Part shown: piece after piece, positions 22,256-32,917 of the stretch
How the letters are laid out: each line of letters opens with the position of its first letter
Position numbering within the stretch: position 1 is the first letter of the stretch
DNA from: Gloeophyllum trabeum ATCC 11539
Lineage: Eukaryota > Basidiomycota > Agaricomycetes > Gloeophyllales > Gloeophyllaceae
Direction: 5' to 3'
Assembly: GCF_000344685.1 (NCBI RefSeq)
Contig: NW_006920410.1
Location: forward strand, 1,140,414-1,204,413
DNA length: 64,000 nucleotides
Notes under the pieces: generated by a model
Told to the model about the DNA's origin: nothing
Databases searched by the model: none
The model's input: the letters and a program-made list of their open reading frames with translations, nothing else
Program-made: the position numbers and the translations under genes

Positions 22256-22907
22256 TCACGTCTGCTCGAAGAACGTCTTCAACCACTCCGCCTCCTTAAC
22301 CATTTCCTCCATCGTCCGCGGCTTCCTTTCCTCATCGGCGTCCATCTTGATCGGCGCGCTGTCCACCGACAGCTTCCCGCCCGTAGCGGACTGCAGATCT
22401 CGCGGCAGCGATCCCTCGGATCGTTCGAGCGCGGGGTACACCTCATCGTTGTTCTCCTGGAAGCGGTCGCCTTGGAGCTTCCTGGGCAGGAGGTGGAAGT
22501 GCACGTGCGGGACGCTCTGCCCAGCTGCTTTACCATCCTGCACATTATAATGTGTTCAGTGATGGGCAGTATCAATACAGAGAGGTGTGCGACGCGAACC
22601 TGGCATGCGATCGTCAGCGCATCAGCGCCGTACGCGCGCTCGATGACCGAGCCGACTTTCTGGACGGAGGTTATCAGGGATGAGAGCTCGGACGCGTCCA
22701 GATCTGCGAGGCGCTGTACGGGTCTGGTGGGTATGACCAGGACATCTGCAGCGCGCCGACCCGTCAGCTTCAGAGGTGCAGCCAGTATGCGGGATACTCA
22801 CGTCCGGGTACGATTGGTTTCAGGTTGACTATGGCATAGGAGAGAGCGGTCCTGTAGAAGGCTTGCCGAGTGACCTCGATGGTCGAGAAGAAGAGCGGAC
22901 CCATCAT
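22256..22907 (-). CDS. HIT-family dinucleoside polyphosphate hydrolase (FHIT/Hnt2-like)
   Basis: Three exons (22802-22907, 22600-22745, 22256-22537 in transcript order) give 177 aa. The histidine triad is intact: QSVPHVHFHLLPRK. The N-terminal part, with FFSTIEVTRQAFYRTALSYA and KPIVPGHVLVIPTRPVQRL, matches the FHIT branch rather than the HINT branch. The family cleaves Ap3A and related dinucleotides to AMP plus NDP through a covalent AMP-histidine. The tail after the triad is longer than the catalytic core needs and ends in a charged helix (TMEEMVKEAEWLKTFFEQT). The start MMGPLFFS was chosen because FHIT proteins begin just before this FF motif. Confidence 0.92.
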
Positions 22908-23129
22908 CAAGCCGGCCGCAACGCGAAGTACGATCACTTCATATTCGATGGTCAGAGTCGGACGTCATTCGAGAGGGGGGCGTACAGATGAATTACAGAG
23001 CCAATAAAAGTACAACAAACACTGCAGAAAGCACACAGGATAGCACGTACACAAGTAGATACCAATGTAGAAGGGGCACAATCATAACGATTACCTAGAC
23101 CAGAACCTCTCACTCCCCAAACCCCGGAC

Positions 23130-24577
23130 CTAATCCAAGCACTCCTTCCAGTCCGCGTCTAAGATCTTGATCCCTCGCCGTCCGAAGCGCCTCTTCCATT
23201 CCCGCATTACACCCTGAACTCCGGCTTCCTGAGCTCTGGAAGAGATTCCCTTCCGCAACCAGTGCACATCCCTAGCCCGAACCGCCACTAGTGAAGGAAG
23301 TCTTGGCAGAATACTCTCCAGGGTACTCAGGAACTGCGCACTCGGCCGGGGAACCGAGAGAATTTGAAGGGGATGGATGCTCCCATCTGGGAGAGCCAAG
23401 GCTGGGATGGGGTTTTCCAAGGACAGATGTTTGAGACGAGGGGACGTCTGCAGCAGGGTGGACGGAGAGGTACGCAGGATAGTCGGCCACGACTTGGGCG
23501 TGTACAAGTAGAGAGACCGAAGGTTGGTCCCGTGAACCTTGATGAATTCAGAGACCAGAGACGTAGGATATGAGATGTCGTGGTAAGGCGTGATTGTTAG
23601 GCTTGCCAGGGACGGCAATGGGGAGTGCAGGAGGGCGAAGAGAAGTGGAGAAGAATGTGTTGACAAGACCGTCAGAGTTGTCAGATGGGGAAGTGTTAGC
23701 GGATGGAAGGTCGCAGACGGCAGTGGTTCGCCTGCCTCCCACAAATCAGGGTCTGAGAGGTCGAAGCCAGGCCCGACGACTTCTAGTTCTCTGAGATCTT
23801 GACACGCTCGAAGGACACGGACGAGGGGATCTCGACAAGCAGCGAGCGCCGACCCCGGGGAGACCGTCCCCTTCAGGCCCCTCAGTACCCTCAAATGGGT
23901 GCTTGCATCGCTGCTAGCTAGGGAGTCCCACATGCGGCTGGTAGCTTGAACATTCGGACTGAAGTAGAGCTCCTTGAGACATGGCACTAGAGGGAACAGT
24001 TGGGTCAGAAGCGTGTCTATACGGCACTCCTCCCATCTTGAATTGCCATTCAACGTTGAGATGTCCAGGGTTTGTACCCAGCGGCCCGGCGTGGAATAGG
24101 GTATCCTTCTGAGAGAATCCCACTGTTGGTCGGATGCGTATAGGTGGTTTGTGAACCCTTCCAAGGCCTCTACGGAGCTGATTCTGATATGCGAATAGAA
24201 CACTGGTAATGCAATGCTCTAGAAGACCGATGCGTCAGATATATTCCTGAAAGTTATACTAAGCTGCGTATAGGAAATTATTCCCAATAGCTACAACATG
24301 CAACGCAAGACATTTCATATGAGCTACTCACGTTAATAGTCTTGCATACGAGCAAGATATCCCTCCGGCGCGCCCGCCGTTCCTTCCACCTCGATAATGT
24401 CCAATTCGCCTCGTCATGCAGCAGTTCCTCGATGATACGCTCCCAAACTTCCACTGGTAGCTGCTTCGGCGGTGGTCGTCGGGGAAGAAGGGGTAACAGG
24501 ACAAACCTGCCTGAACGTTCCTCGAACGGACGCGGTCGCAGGAGAACAGTCTCAGATTCAGCGTAGGTGACGCTCAT
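23130..24577 (-). CDS. F-box protein with LRR-like C-terminal region
   Basis: Two exons (24332-24577, then 23130-24218) give 444 aa. The F-box sits at about residues 37-90 (KQLPVEVWERIIEELLHDE, then DILLVCKTINSIALPVFY), the usual Agaricomycete arrangement. Repeated hydrophobic LRR-like segments follow (LRVLRGLKGTVSPGSAL, LRELEVVGPGFDLSD, LPHLTTLTVLSTHSSPLL, LASLTITPYHDISYP). It is likely an SCF adaptor of unknown substrate. Sequence similarity to the three F-box-like genes at 13-20 kb is low beyond the general pattern, so it is a family member rather than a recent copy. Confidence 0.85.
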
Positions 24578-24958
24578 CGCGGGCCAGGGGACGTCGCCTT
24601 CAATTGAAGGGGTGACTATAAGGTCGGTTTAAGCTTCAGACTGAGCGTCATGCGCGTCCCATTTAAAGGCACGCGTCGTCGGATAGGCTCGGATGCCATG
24701 GGAAGGGAATGGGATCACAGAATCAGCACTAGCATGCTCTTTGTGGGTGTGGCCATTCGGAAGGAACGGCATAATGTGGCTGCTCGGACATCCCAAGAAT
24801 ACACTCGGCATTGCATGCGCAGCTGCACGTACTGATTCTGCAATACTAGTATTCAACTCAACAGAGTATCCGGTCGATTGATGATGGGTCAATGCACTGT
24901 GTATACATATGGAAGAGTTATGAAGCGGGGAGGAGAGATGGAAAAGAACTGCAAGACG
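24578..24958. other. Promoter region of the F-box gene and 3' flank of the WBP11-like gene
   Basis: About 380 nt without a gene. It contains a TTTAAA core flanked by GC-rich sequence at about 24661, possibly a TATA-like element for the minus-strand F-box gene. Confidence 0.35.
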
Positions 24959-26670
24959 CTATAATATATCCCCCATCTCCTCCATGAACTTTGCATAGTC
25001 ATCTTTCCCGGTGCCCTTACCTGTACTACCCGTTTCGTGTTTGTCACCGGACTTCACCTCCCCAAGTGTCCCCCTCAATGCAGTCATCAAATCAGGCCTC
25101 GCCGGACCGGCCTCTGCCTCACCTCCAGACACGGACGGGGCTGCGTTGATCTTCCCTGCAGTAGCCGTGCTAGTACCAGCGCCCACCTTCTTCCGCTTCA
25201 GCGCGGTAGGGACGAACGCCGTGCTTTCCTTCTTGAAATCGCGCAGCTCGGGCGCAGCAGTTATCGTAGCTGCGGCAGTCACCTCTTGACTAACGCCCGC
25301 GTTGGGTTTCGGCGGAAGCCCTGCCGCAGGTGGGGGTGGGGCAGAAGCCACGGTAGCACGATGCGCTTGGAAGGTCTGGTGGGGAATTGATGATAAGGGG
25401 TCTTGCATAGACCCTTTCGACTGCTGGCGAGGGAAGAATCCCGGGGGCGGAGGGGACATGGGTGGACCTGACGGGAAGGGGAACCCTGCAGGGGGTGGCG
25501 GCGGATACGACATTGGCGGGAACCCTGCGGGAGGCGGTGGTAGTGGGAACCCCGCAGGAGGTGGTGGCGGTGGTACCTGCCCTTGGAATCCTGGCGGAGG
25601 TATTGGTATACCTGGCGGTGGGGGAGGAGGCGCGAAAGGACCAGTATTGTGGGGTGGAAAGGGAGGGATCTGATTCGGCATAGGCGGAGGTCCAGGCGGC
25701 AGAGGGGGGTCTGAGGGAATACAAATTGAGACGAGACGAGACGATGATGACTAGGTGAAACGGAACTTACCTTGTCCAGGCTTGGGTGGGGGAGGTCCCT
25801 CAGGCATTGGAATATCGTCATCACTATCTACATTACTTTCATTACCCCCAGGAGGAGGGCCCTCGGGCATGACAATATCATCGTCGGACTCAGCTGGTAG
25901 GATGTTGAGCCGGTGAAATGGGCACGCAAGGGGCACTGCATGTACAGACCTTCTTCCTGGTCGCTCGCGACCTCATCCGGCCTTAATGCTAAAAACTCTT
26001 GATCAGTCGTGCTATTGGAGATCACACTACGAGTCTTACGTCGTTCCATGTAGGGCATCCCGGGAGGAGGCACACCGTACGGATTATAGACCGGGTCATA
26101 GTAGATACTCCGTTCGGGATGCCTAGGAATCCCATGCTTGTCGAAGACGTTCCGCGTCTGAGGCCCCTTGGGCTTCTCAGGTTCCTCTTCTCCCTCCTTC
26201 GCTTTGCGGCGCTTGAAGACCAAGTGTCGGTGCTCTGGGTGCTCCGCTACATACTCTTCCTTCTTCTTCTGGATGGTTTCCAGCTCGGTTTTTAATTGCT
26301 TTATCCGCTCCTTGTCTTCCTTCGTCTGGTCAGATTTCTCTTCTAGCTTCGCAAGCTCATCTTCCAGTTCTTTGATTGGAGTATCAGTATTAGCACCGAT
26401 GGCAATCCACAATGAGAAAGTGCGTACCAGAAGTATCCTTCTTCACTAGGGCAAAGTCACGGTTCTTCTGTCTCTGCTCTTTGTTCTACTGCACGGTACG
26501 GAGATTAGAAATGGGAAACGCGAGGAGAGGCATTATACTTGCCTTCTTTAACTCTTTCTTGCGTTGCGCCTTGCCTGTATACCCACATTCAGACCCTGCT
26601 TATTTCATTCTCAGGAATCAAGAAACTCACGAAAGGCATCCGCTGGGTTGACACTCTTTCCTTTCGCCAT
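24959..26670 (-). CDS. WBP11-like (WW-domain-binding protein 11) splicing-associated protein
   Basis: Seven exons give 457 aa. Transcript order: 26631-26670, 26543-26574, 26428-26485, 26040-26369, 25950-25988, 25771-25893, 24959-25710. The start MAKGKSVNPADAFRKAQRK with NKEQRQKNRDFALVKKD is the conserved WBP11 N terminus. A charged coiled-coil (about 45-90) follows, then acidic patches, a long proline-rich region with PPPPPAGFP-type repeats suited to WW or profilin binding, and a conserved acidic end DDYAKFMEEMGDIL. In animals the protein activates pre-mRNA splicing. The second intron has a GC donor (gcaagt) and ends in CAGTAG, where only the distal AG keeps the frame. Confidence 0.88.
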
Positions 26671-27121
26671 TGCAGTGACTTGCAATTGAAGTCGGTACGA
26701 GACAGGTTCGGGGGCTCGGGGACAAGTACGAACCACTGCGTAGCCTTACGTAGATTATTAATAGCCACCTCAAGGCGAGAGATACGGCACAGAAAAAAGG
26801 TGTCTATATTTCGTTTCTTCTTTGTCTGTCACCAAGGGTAGTGTTGGATCAAGCTTCAAATATGCCTTGATATTTGCAGCTGCTCGTCGCCATGAACCGG
26901 AATACTTGAGGGCGAGGAGGGTCAAAGGACGTTGGTGAACGGCTCCTCCGCGACCGACGCACGTGGCTTACGAATGGGCGTTATTGAGTCATCGTTGCCT
27001 ATCGCGGGTCTTCACCGACCCCCAGTGGTGGTAGCTTCCCAACACTCAAGGGAGGCTCCCCACTCGACTGTGCACGATATCACCGACAGCGACAACTCCG
27101 TAATCTACTCTATCATATTCA
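26671..27121. promoter_or_regulatory. Divergent promoter region, WBP11-like and RNF10-like genes
   Basis: About 450 nt separate the two ATGs, so both promoters must lie here. No TATA box stands out; a palindromic tcaagcttc(a) and AT-rich patch occurs at 26850-26875. Confidence 0.5.
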
Positions 27122-29257
27122 ATGACGTCCCAGGCGGGCACGACGCCGTCCTCGACCCCGAGGAAACGCTCGTCAAACTCCAAGATGGCTGCTAATCAGT
27201 CTTTGAATCACCTTCTCAACTTTAGCTTGCCACCAAGGCAGTCGCACACGGTGCAGAGTATTCCCCGGAGGAGCAGGAGGACTGGGACCCAGCAGGGTGT
27301 GTGGAACAAAGAGAGTGAGTACTAGGTTTCCGGGCGAGTCTCTTGTTGCCATACTGATGATTCACTAACATTGCAGGGTACATAAATGCTCAGTATCGGT
27401 TCGTAATGAATCCCAGTGGTGATTATACTGTGCACTTTGCCGATCCGGACATGTAAGTTCTGCATCTACCACCGCTACCATCTTCCTGACGCTGGGTGTA
27501 GCTTCTTCCAATGGCAAGACATCCTGCAGATAATTGTTCCTCGAACATCCGCGGTCGCCTCTACATCTTCCAATAGCACGGCTATCAGTCATGACCAGGG
27601 CCTCCAGACGTGCCCCATATGCTTATCTCCTCCAATTGCGCCTCGTATGACGAAATGCGGACATGTAAGTCTTTACCAAAGATCTCAGTATACGTGTGCT
27701 AAGCCCTAGCGCTGTAAGGTATTTTGTTTCCCTTGTATTCTACATCTCATTAATACCTCGGACAACCTCAAATGGGTTCGCTGTCCCATTTGCTTCGACT
27801 CTATCAACGAGAAGCAGCTCAAGAGCGTAAAGTGGTACGACGGACCCTCGCAGACCGAAGATGATTCAGACCAACCTCTTGCTGAGTCATCTTCCTCGGG
27901 CTCGAACGCAGATCTCAGCGCCTTTCCCACTGGCCGCTCTGGTACTACGATGCGTATGCGGCTTATGCAACGTCCTCAAATCACTACACTTGCGTTGCCT
28001 CGGTCTTCGACATGGCTTTCTGAGCTTCTGCCTCCCCACCAGGCGCCATTCCACTTCCTCCCAGATGTCTACGAATTCTCGAAGTTCATGCTGGCCACCC
28101 CTGCGTATCTTATTCAAGATCTGACTAAGGACCTCGATGACCTGGCTACTGAACGGCGTTCTTTGGTTGGAATGCGAGACGAACTATCGATTACCTTCGT
28201 GGATGCTGCGTCAGAGAAGGTTCGGGTTCAAATTGCGAAAGCTGCTGCACTGGAGACTCCCATGCTACGAAATGCGATCGATAAGGCAACACGAGACCAG
28301 AGCGAGATCGAGGCTCGTGTTTCTCGCGTTGCTCAGCGCAAGAAGGAGGAACAGGTCTCTGCGCAGGATCATGCTGAAGTTCCTTTAGAATTCTTGGCTA
28401 CACAATCTTCCGGCTACCCAGCAGCTCCTACGGCTCCTGCCGGCGTCAGGTCCCCGTCTAATAACCCGACTTCGAACCGGAATGGACGGCAGAAGCGGAA
28501 TCTCAATCCTCCGCCTCCATCCACGCAGACATACTATTACTACCAGTCAGCCTCTGGTCTGCCGATCTTCCTTCATCCGTTGGACATCAAGATCCTGTTC
28601 GCCCACTTCCACAGCTATGCCTCTTTCCCTGATGCAATCAACGTCCGCGTCGAGGCCTTCTCCGAGGGGAGCGTCAACGACGACCTGCGGAAGCGGTGCA
28701 AGTACCTTGCGCATATGCCGGAGGGTGCGGATGTCGTATTTGTTGAGGCGGACCTGGAGGGCGTGGTAGGTGAGGAAGGACTGCGGAACTTCGAGGGTCA
28801 TCTGAAGAGCCGCAGAGCACGGAGGAAGGAGAAGGAGCGGAAGGACGACAAGGCGAAGTTCAGAGCAGAGGAGCGGGAGAGGGAGAAGATCGCCAGCGCA
28901 ATGGGGGTGAGAGGTGACGAGTGGGGCGGGTTCGCGCCCGCGGTCGTGCCATCCCTTATTGAGATGGACCGGGCACCCACGCCCATCGAGGAGGTGGCCA
29001 TTCCTGAGCGCCGAGCGTCCCCTCCTCAGGTGTCTGGAGCCTGGGGTGCGCGCAGCTTCGCGAGTGCGGCGCACGCTGCCTCGAGTGGGCGTGCTGGTCC
29101 TGCTGGTACTCAGCGGGCGAACCGGAGGGACGAGATTCGAGTTGATGACGAGGAGTGGGATGCTGCTTGGCATGATCTCGAGTCGCGGAGCACTGGGAGG
29201 AAGAAGAAGAGTAAGCTGATTCTGCTGGGAGGAGGGGGAGGCGGAAGGAGACGGTAA
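27122..29257 (+). CDS. RING-finger protein of the RNF10/Mag2 family
   Basis: Four exons (27122-27314, 27377-27452, 27502-27664, 27719-29257) give 656 aa. The family N terminus SLNHLLNFSLPPR and RYINAQYRFVMNP are followed by a C3HC4 RING at about residues 127-180: CPICL, CGHVFCFPCIL and RCPICFDSI. After it come a long helical region and the block YYYYQSASGLPIFLHPLDIK, another RNF10 hallmark. The tail is charged and ends in a Gly/Arg run. Relatives are E3 ligases that ubiquitinate small-subunit ribosomal proteins in ribosome quality control (RNF10, yeast Mag2). The intron inside the RING is placed by conserved spacing: GGACAT joins GTATTTTGT at 27719. Confidence 0.92.
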
Positions 29258-29896
29258 TTTATGGTGCGTCTTGGGTGTTACGGCGGTGTAGCATGGGATT
29301 TTAGAGGAGGCGCGGATATTCGTAGTAATACGTCTGTTTGTCCTACCTTGTACAGTATAACTTCCAACAGCAATTTGTGTAGCATTATATTCAAGCAACC
29401 ATACATACATACAGCCATTGCATACACACTTTGGTAGCATGCTGGTCTCACAGATTGAAGTTGTTCGGTGCGGTCTATGCATTGCAGTTGTTTTTACATT
29501 ACTATAGACAGGGTAAAAGAAAGGACTACTAAAATCCAATAGATAGGAGGCAAGAGGCATGGTGAGCATCGAAACTGAAAGAAATTCATGCCGTGGGCTA
29601 CAGTGGAAATAAGGCGTCCATGGCCAGTCCGTGCATGGTAACCAGATGCGGGCAATTTGATATGATATGCGGCATGGAAAGGAATACGCAAAGCAGACGA
29701 CGGGTGTTGAAGCAGCAAGACTTGAAAGCATTAAAAGTTGCCAGAAGGGTATACGCATGCACGCCAGCCATTATAGCACGTAGTTTCTTGCAGTCGTGAA
29801 ACAGCATTTATACAAAGACCGAGAGCGAGTTAAGATTAGAGAGAGCGCAAGAGAACGTGACGGATATGTATGAGTAGAAGCAGTGTATCCACTGGA
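29258..29896. other. Convergent 3' flanks of the RNF10-like and SHO1 genes
   Basis: About 640 AT-richer nucleotides between two stop codons, with CATA repeats near 29400-29410. It presumably holds both 3'UTRs and polyadenylation sites. No gene seen. Confidence 0.4.
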
Positions 29897-31140
29897 TCAG
29901 ATGATCTGCAGGTAATTTGAGGGTGCAACTGCACGAGGCGAGGATTTTATTAATATCAGGGGAAGTTCGGGGAGGTCATGGATACGCACTTCCAACTGTC
30001 CCGTCCGCCTTCCTAGCTTGCCACCACTTTCCTTGCTTGTCCAAAATGTCAAGAACTTCTCCTTTTGTAAAGGAGATTTCGTTAGGGTCGTCGGGTGAAG
30101 CGGTGTCTGTAACGAGTATGTTAGTAACAAGCTTGATGGAATAAAATTAAGCACGCACAAGCATAGAGCGCTTTAGCTTTGTACGAGTAATTCTCCGCTG
30201 TGGGGTCTACTGGGTTCCCGCTTCCGGATGGGCTGCTCATACCACCTCCCGCCCCAATGCCGGCATTGCCACCCATCAAAGGCGAAGTCGCCCCAGGCTG
30301 GTTATCGCCGTTGATCGACGCTCCGCCACCTCCAGGTGCGTTGCGCAGGCTCTCAGGCCCAGTGTTGCCCGTGATGCTCCTGGTGGCGCCGCCCTCCAAG
30401 CTGCCGGCGTTGATGCTGTTCTGACTCCTAATGCCCGGCCCGGGCGCGAAGCTGTTGTTCGCGCCCATCTTCGTATCGTAGCCAATACCGCCGCCGGAGG
30501 CGTAGCCTCCGGGCCCGTAGCCGTTTGCCCCGGCCATGTTGTGTACAGACTGGGCGCGCGTCCTGCGACGCCGGGAAGGGGGGGTGAGGCCGCCTGTGCC
30601 GAGGGAATTGAATATGTGCAGTGCGAGAGAGTCCTCCTCGGAGGTGAAGTAGAGGACCCAGAGGATGTCGACGATAGCGAGGATGAGCCAGCCGGCGGCC
30701 ATGGCGTCGAGCGAGGATGAACCGGAGAAGATGCCCTGGTTGACGCCCATGACGGCGAAGACGATGGCGACTGCGCCGAACACGGATATTTGGAAGCGGT
30801 GCATGGCTATGGAGTCGCTCGCGAGGGTGTGGAGGACGCCGAGGATGAGGAAGAGCTGGAGGAAGATTGCAAACCATAGGACGCCCACGACGCCATGTCC
30901 GACTGCAACAGAGTCAGAGCAGGCCGACGTTTGGGGATAAAGTAACTCACAGAATGCATTTGCTATCGCTTGCGATATGAATGCTACAAACCAGCCCACC
31001 TGCAAGGACGGAGTGAGTCGAACGACATGACTGCGCTGAGAAAGCTAGGGGCGTACCACAGCAAGGATTGTCGTGAACAAGAAAAGGTAATGGGTCAGAA
31101 TGGGAGTAAAGTCGTAGCCTTCGCTACCCCGGGGAGGCAT
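29897..31140 (-). CDS. SHO1: SHO1-type osmosensor (four membrane segments and SH3 domain)
   Basis: Five exons give 341 aa. Transcript order: 31057-31140, 30951-30999, 30159-30902, 29990-30106, 29897-29928. Four hydrophobic segments occur in the first 130 residues ([72 protein letters not shown]). A Gly/Ser/Asn-rich linker leads to a C-terminal SH3 domain ([40 protein letters not shown]) with the expected ALYxY, WW and PSNY features. In yeast, Sho1 sits at the plasma membrane and recruits Pbs2 to one branch of the HOG pathway. The first two exons encode exactly the first membrane hairpin. Complete and ordinary. Confidence 0.95.
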
Positions 31141-32058
31141 GGCGGCTGGAAGGGAGAGGGAAGAGGCTCTGGTGGGGAAGCGGACGGTAACGGTGAAGGG
31201 TTTGCACGTAGCTGCGTTCGCACACTGAGGCAACCGCGAGCGCACGTGGCCGACGCGAACTCGTACGTGAGAGCACAGCTTCCGCGTCACCCTCGCTGGG
31301 AAGCCGTCCGCGGAAACGATGCGACCAGGAAACGCATTTGTACTTGCGCTACTGCGGCTGGGACTAAACTGCACGGACTGACAGTTGTCGGGTTTGCAGG
31401 CAGCAATAGGCGTGATGTCATTTGCTTTATGTTCCACTGTATCGCACGCATCATGATGGTCTGTCGTCAACAATATTTGCGTATGTGCTAGCCAAATCAC
31501 ACTATAGCTAACGAGGTCGGTATAAATTGGGTGACGTCTCCCCGTCTATGTCATATGCTGCTCGCTGGTGGCTGGGTATAACTGAGATCAGTTTGAAGTA
31601 TTCGCAGCGTTGCTAGCACTCAGTCTACCCACATGCCTTGCCTCTGAGATACATTTTTGACAGGGAGATGCTTTGTCAAAATACGAACATTTGAAGGTCA
31701 CGAGTATCGCAAACAGACGGGGCGGATGCCACCCGGGGCGGGGCCGCATTGATGTGGCACGCAGCGGCGTCGCCACCGCAGGACATCCCGTAACACCGCT
31801 GGTCCTTGGAGGGCATCCGACCGGTGCTACACAAACAGCGGGCATCGAGTAATCCATCCTTACATCGACTGTCCCTCGACGCATACTCCGAGGAGAAACA
31901 ATGTATATCCCGAAAAACATTTTTCTGAGCCTGTCACTGCAGTCATCCTCCGACGGGTGGCGGAGACTTCTCATTGGCTGGAGGGATCTTCGAAAAACAT
32001 ATGCTTCGACCGTCGGAAGCAGCCGAACCGGTGTGTATTACTGTCGAGTGGTTACTGA

Positions 32059-32292
32059 CAGCAATCGGCGAAACGATAGAGAACTTTCAGAATTCTTCGC
32101 TCAGGCAGCCGAGCCCGGAAAGGTAATTATACCCCACTCGGGGCCACAGTGCACCACGACTCACCACTCTTGTTGATCAGGACACAGCATTAGCGGAGCA
32201 AAATTGGTGATACCCTACTCTAATAAGTAAGCCGCGGAACGGCTGCTGAGTGCAGAAAATACCAAGCTTCTCTATCGTTTCGCCGATTGCTG
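32059..32292. repeat. Foldback element with 25-bp perfect terminal inverted repeats (MITE-like)
   Basis: The 25 nt at 32059-32083 (starting CAGCAATCGGCGAAACG) are the exact reverse complement of 32268-32292. Inside, gctcaggcagccgagcccgg (32099 onward) and a ccgcggaacggctgctgag stretch (about 32232-32251) are a second, imperfect inverted pair, so the 234-nt unit could fold into a long hairpin. There is no coding capacity. Ends beginning CAG resemble hAT-type termini, but the flanks (gttactga / gaacgtct) show no clear target-site duplication. This fits an old non-autonomous DNA element or a regulatory hairpin. Confidence 0.6.
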
Positions 32293-32591
32293 GAACGTCT
32301 CACCAACAAACCTCACAACAACGCTGGCCGCCATGACCGATGCACATCTCCTATCCACCAAAGCAGCCAAGCACCGGTGTCCATACTCGTCTTTCCGCAC
32401 AGCTGCTGTAATATCGACCGGATAGCCCAGCACTTCATCAATTCATTCCAGGATCGTGCGGACGGATGCGGCAGGTGCTTACGCATTGCTGCTGACCGGC
32501 GACCGAGGCGAGCTTAGGCGCCCATGGCCACCCGCCGGTGGTCTTGCGCGGCGTTGTCGATCGGACGAGATCGCGGTCGGCATGCGACCCT

Positions 32592-32598
32592 ACTATAT
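32592..32598 (+). promoter_or_regulatory. TATA-like element
   Basis: The sequence ctactatatagcaccg contains TATATAG about 320 nt before the ATG at 32918. It is the best core-promoter candidate for that gene, implying a rather long leader. Confidence 0.3.
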
Positions 32599-32917
32599 AG
32601 CACCGGGTTTCTGCATGTCTCGTCCCCCCCTCTCGCCCACCTGCTCGTCCAAACGTTCACTGCTTTACCGAAGAAGAGGAGTGATGCCCGCGTTCGCATC
32701 TTGCCAGGGCTGCTTCTGATTCTGACGCGCTAATCGAGCGATCGCATTGCCTTGCTATACCGCCCGGGCTGCGTGCAATACAATATCATATCGTATCAAT
32801 TGTTCAATCGTCGTACGACTTTCCCCGGGTGCCCTGGGCTCTTACGTCCAGTGCGTTTCTGGCGCACAGCACGAGTATACCGACTGGTTTGACTGCGCAC
32901 CAGGCGCGTTTTTTGCC

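Larger units (their letters stand above)
31141..32917. other. Gene-free stretch upstream of SHO1
   Basis: Nearly 1.8 kb between two divergent genes, the longest gap without a gene apart from the assembly gap and the left edge. It holds a foldback element (32059-32292) and a TATATAG at about 32592 that could serve the downstream plus-strand gene. Short open frames on both strands lack support. Confidence 0.45.
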
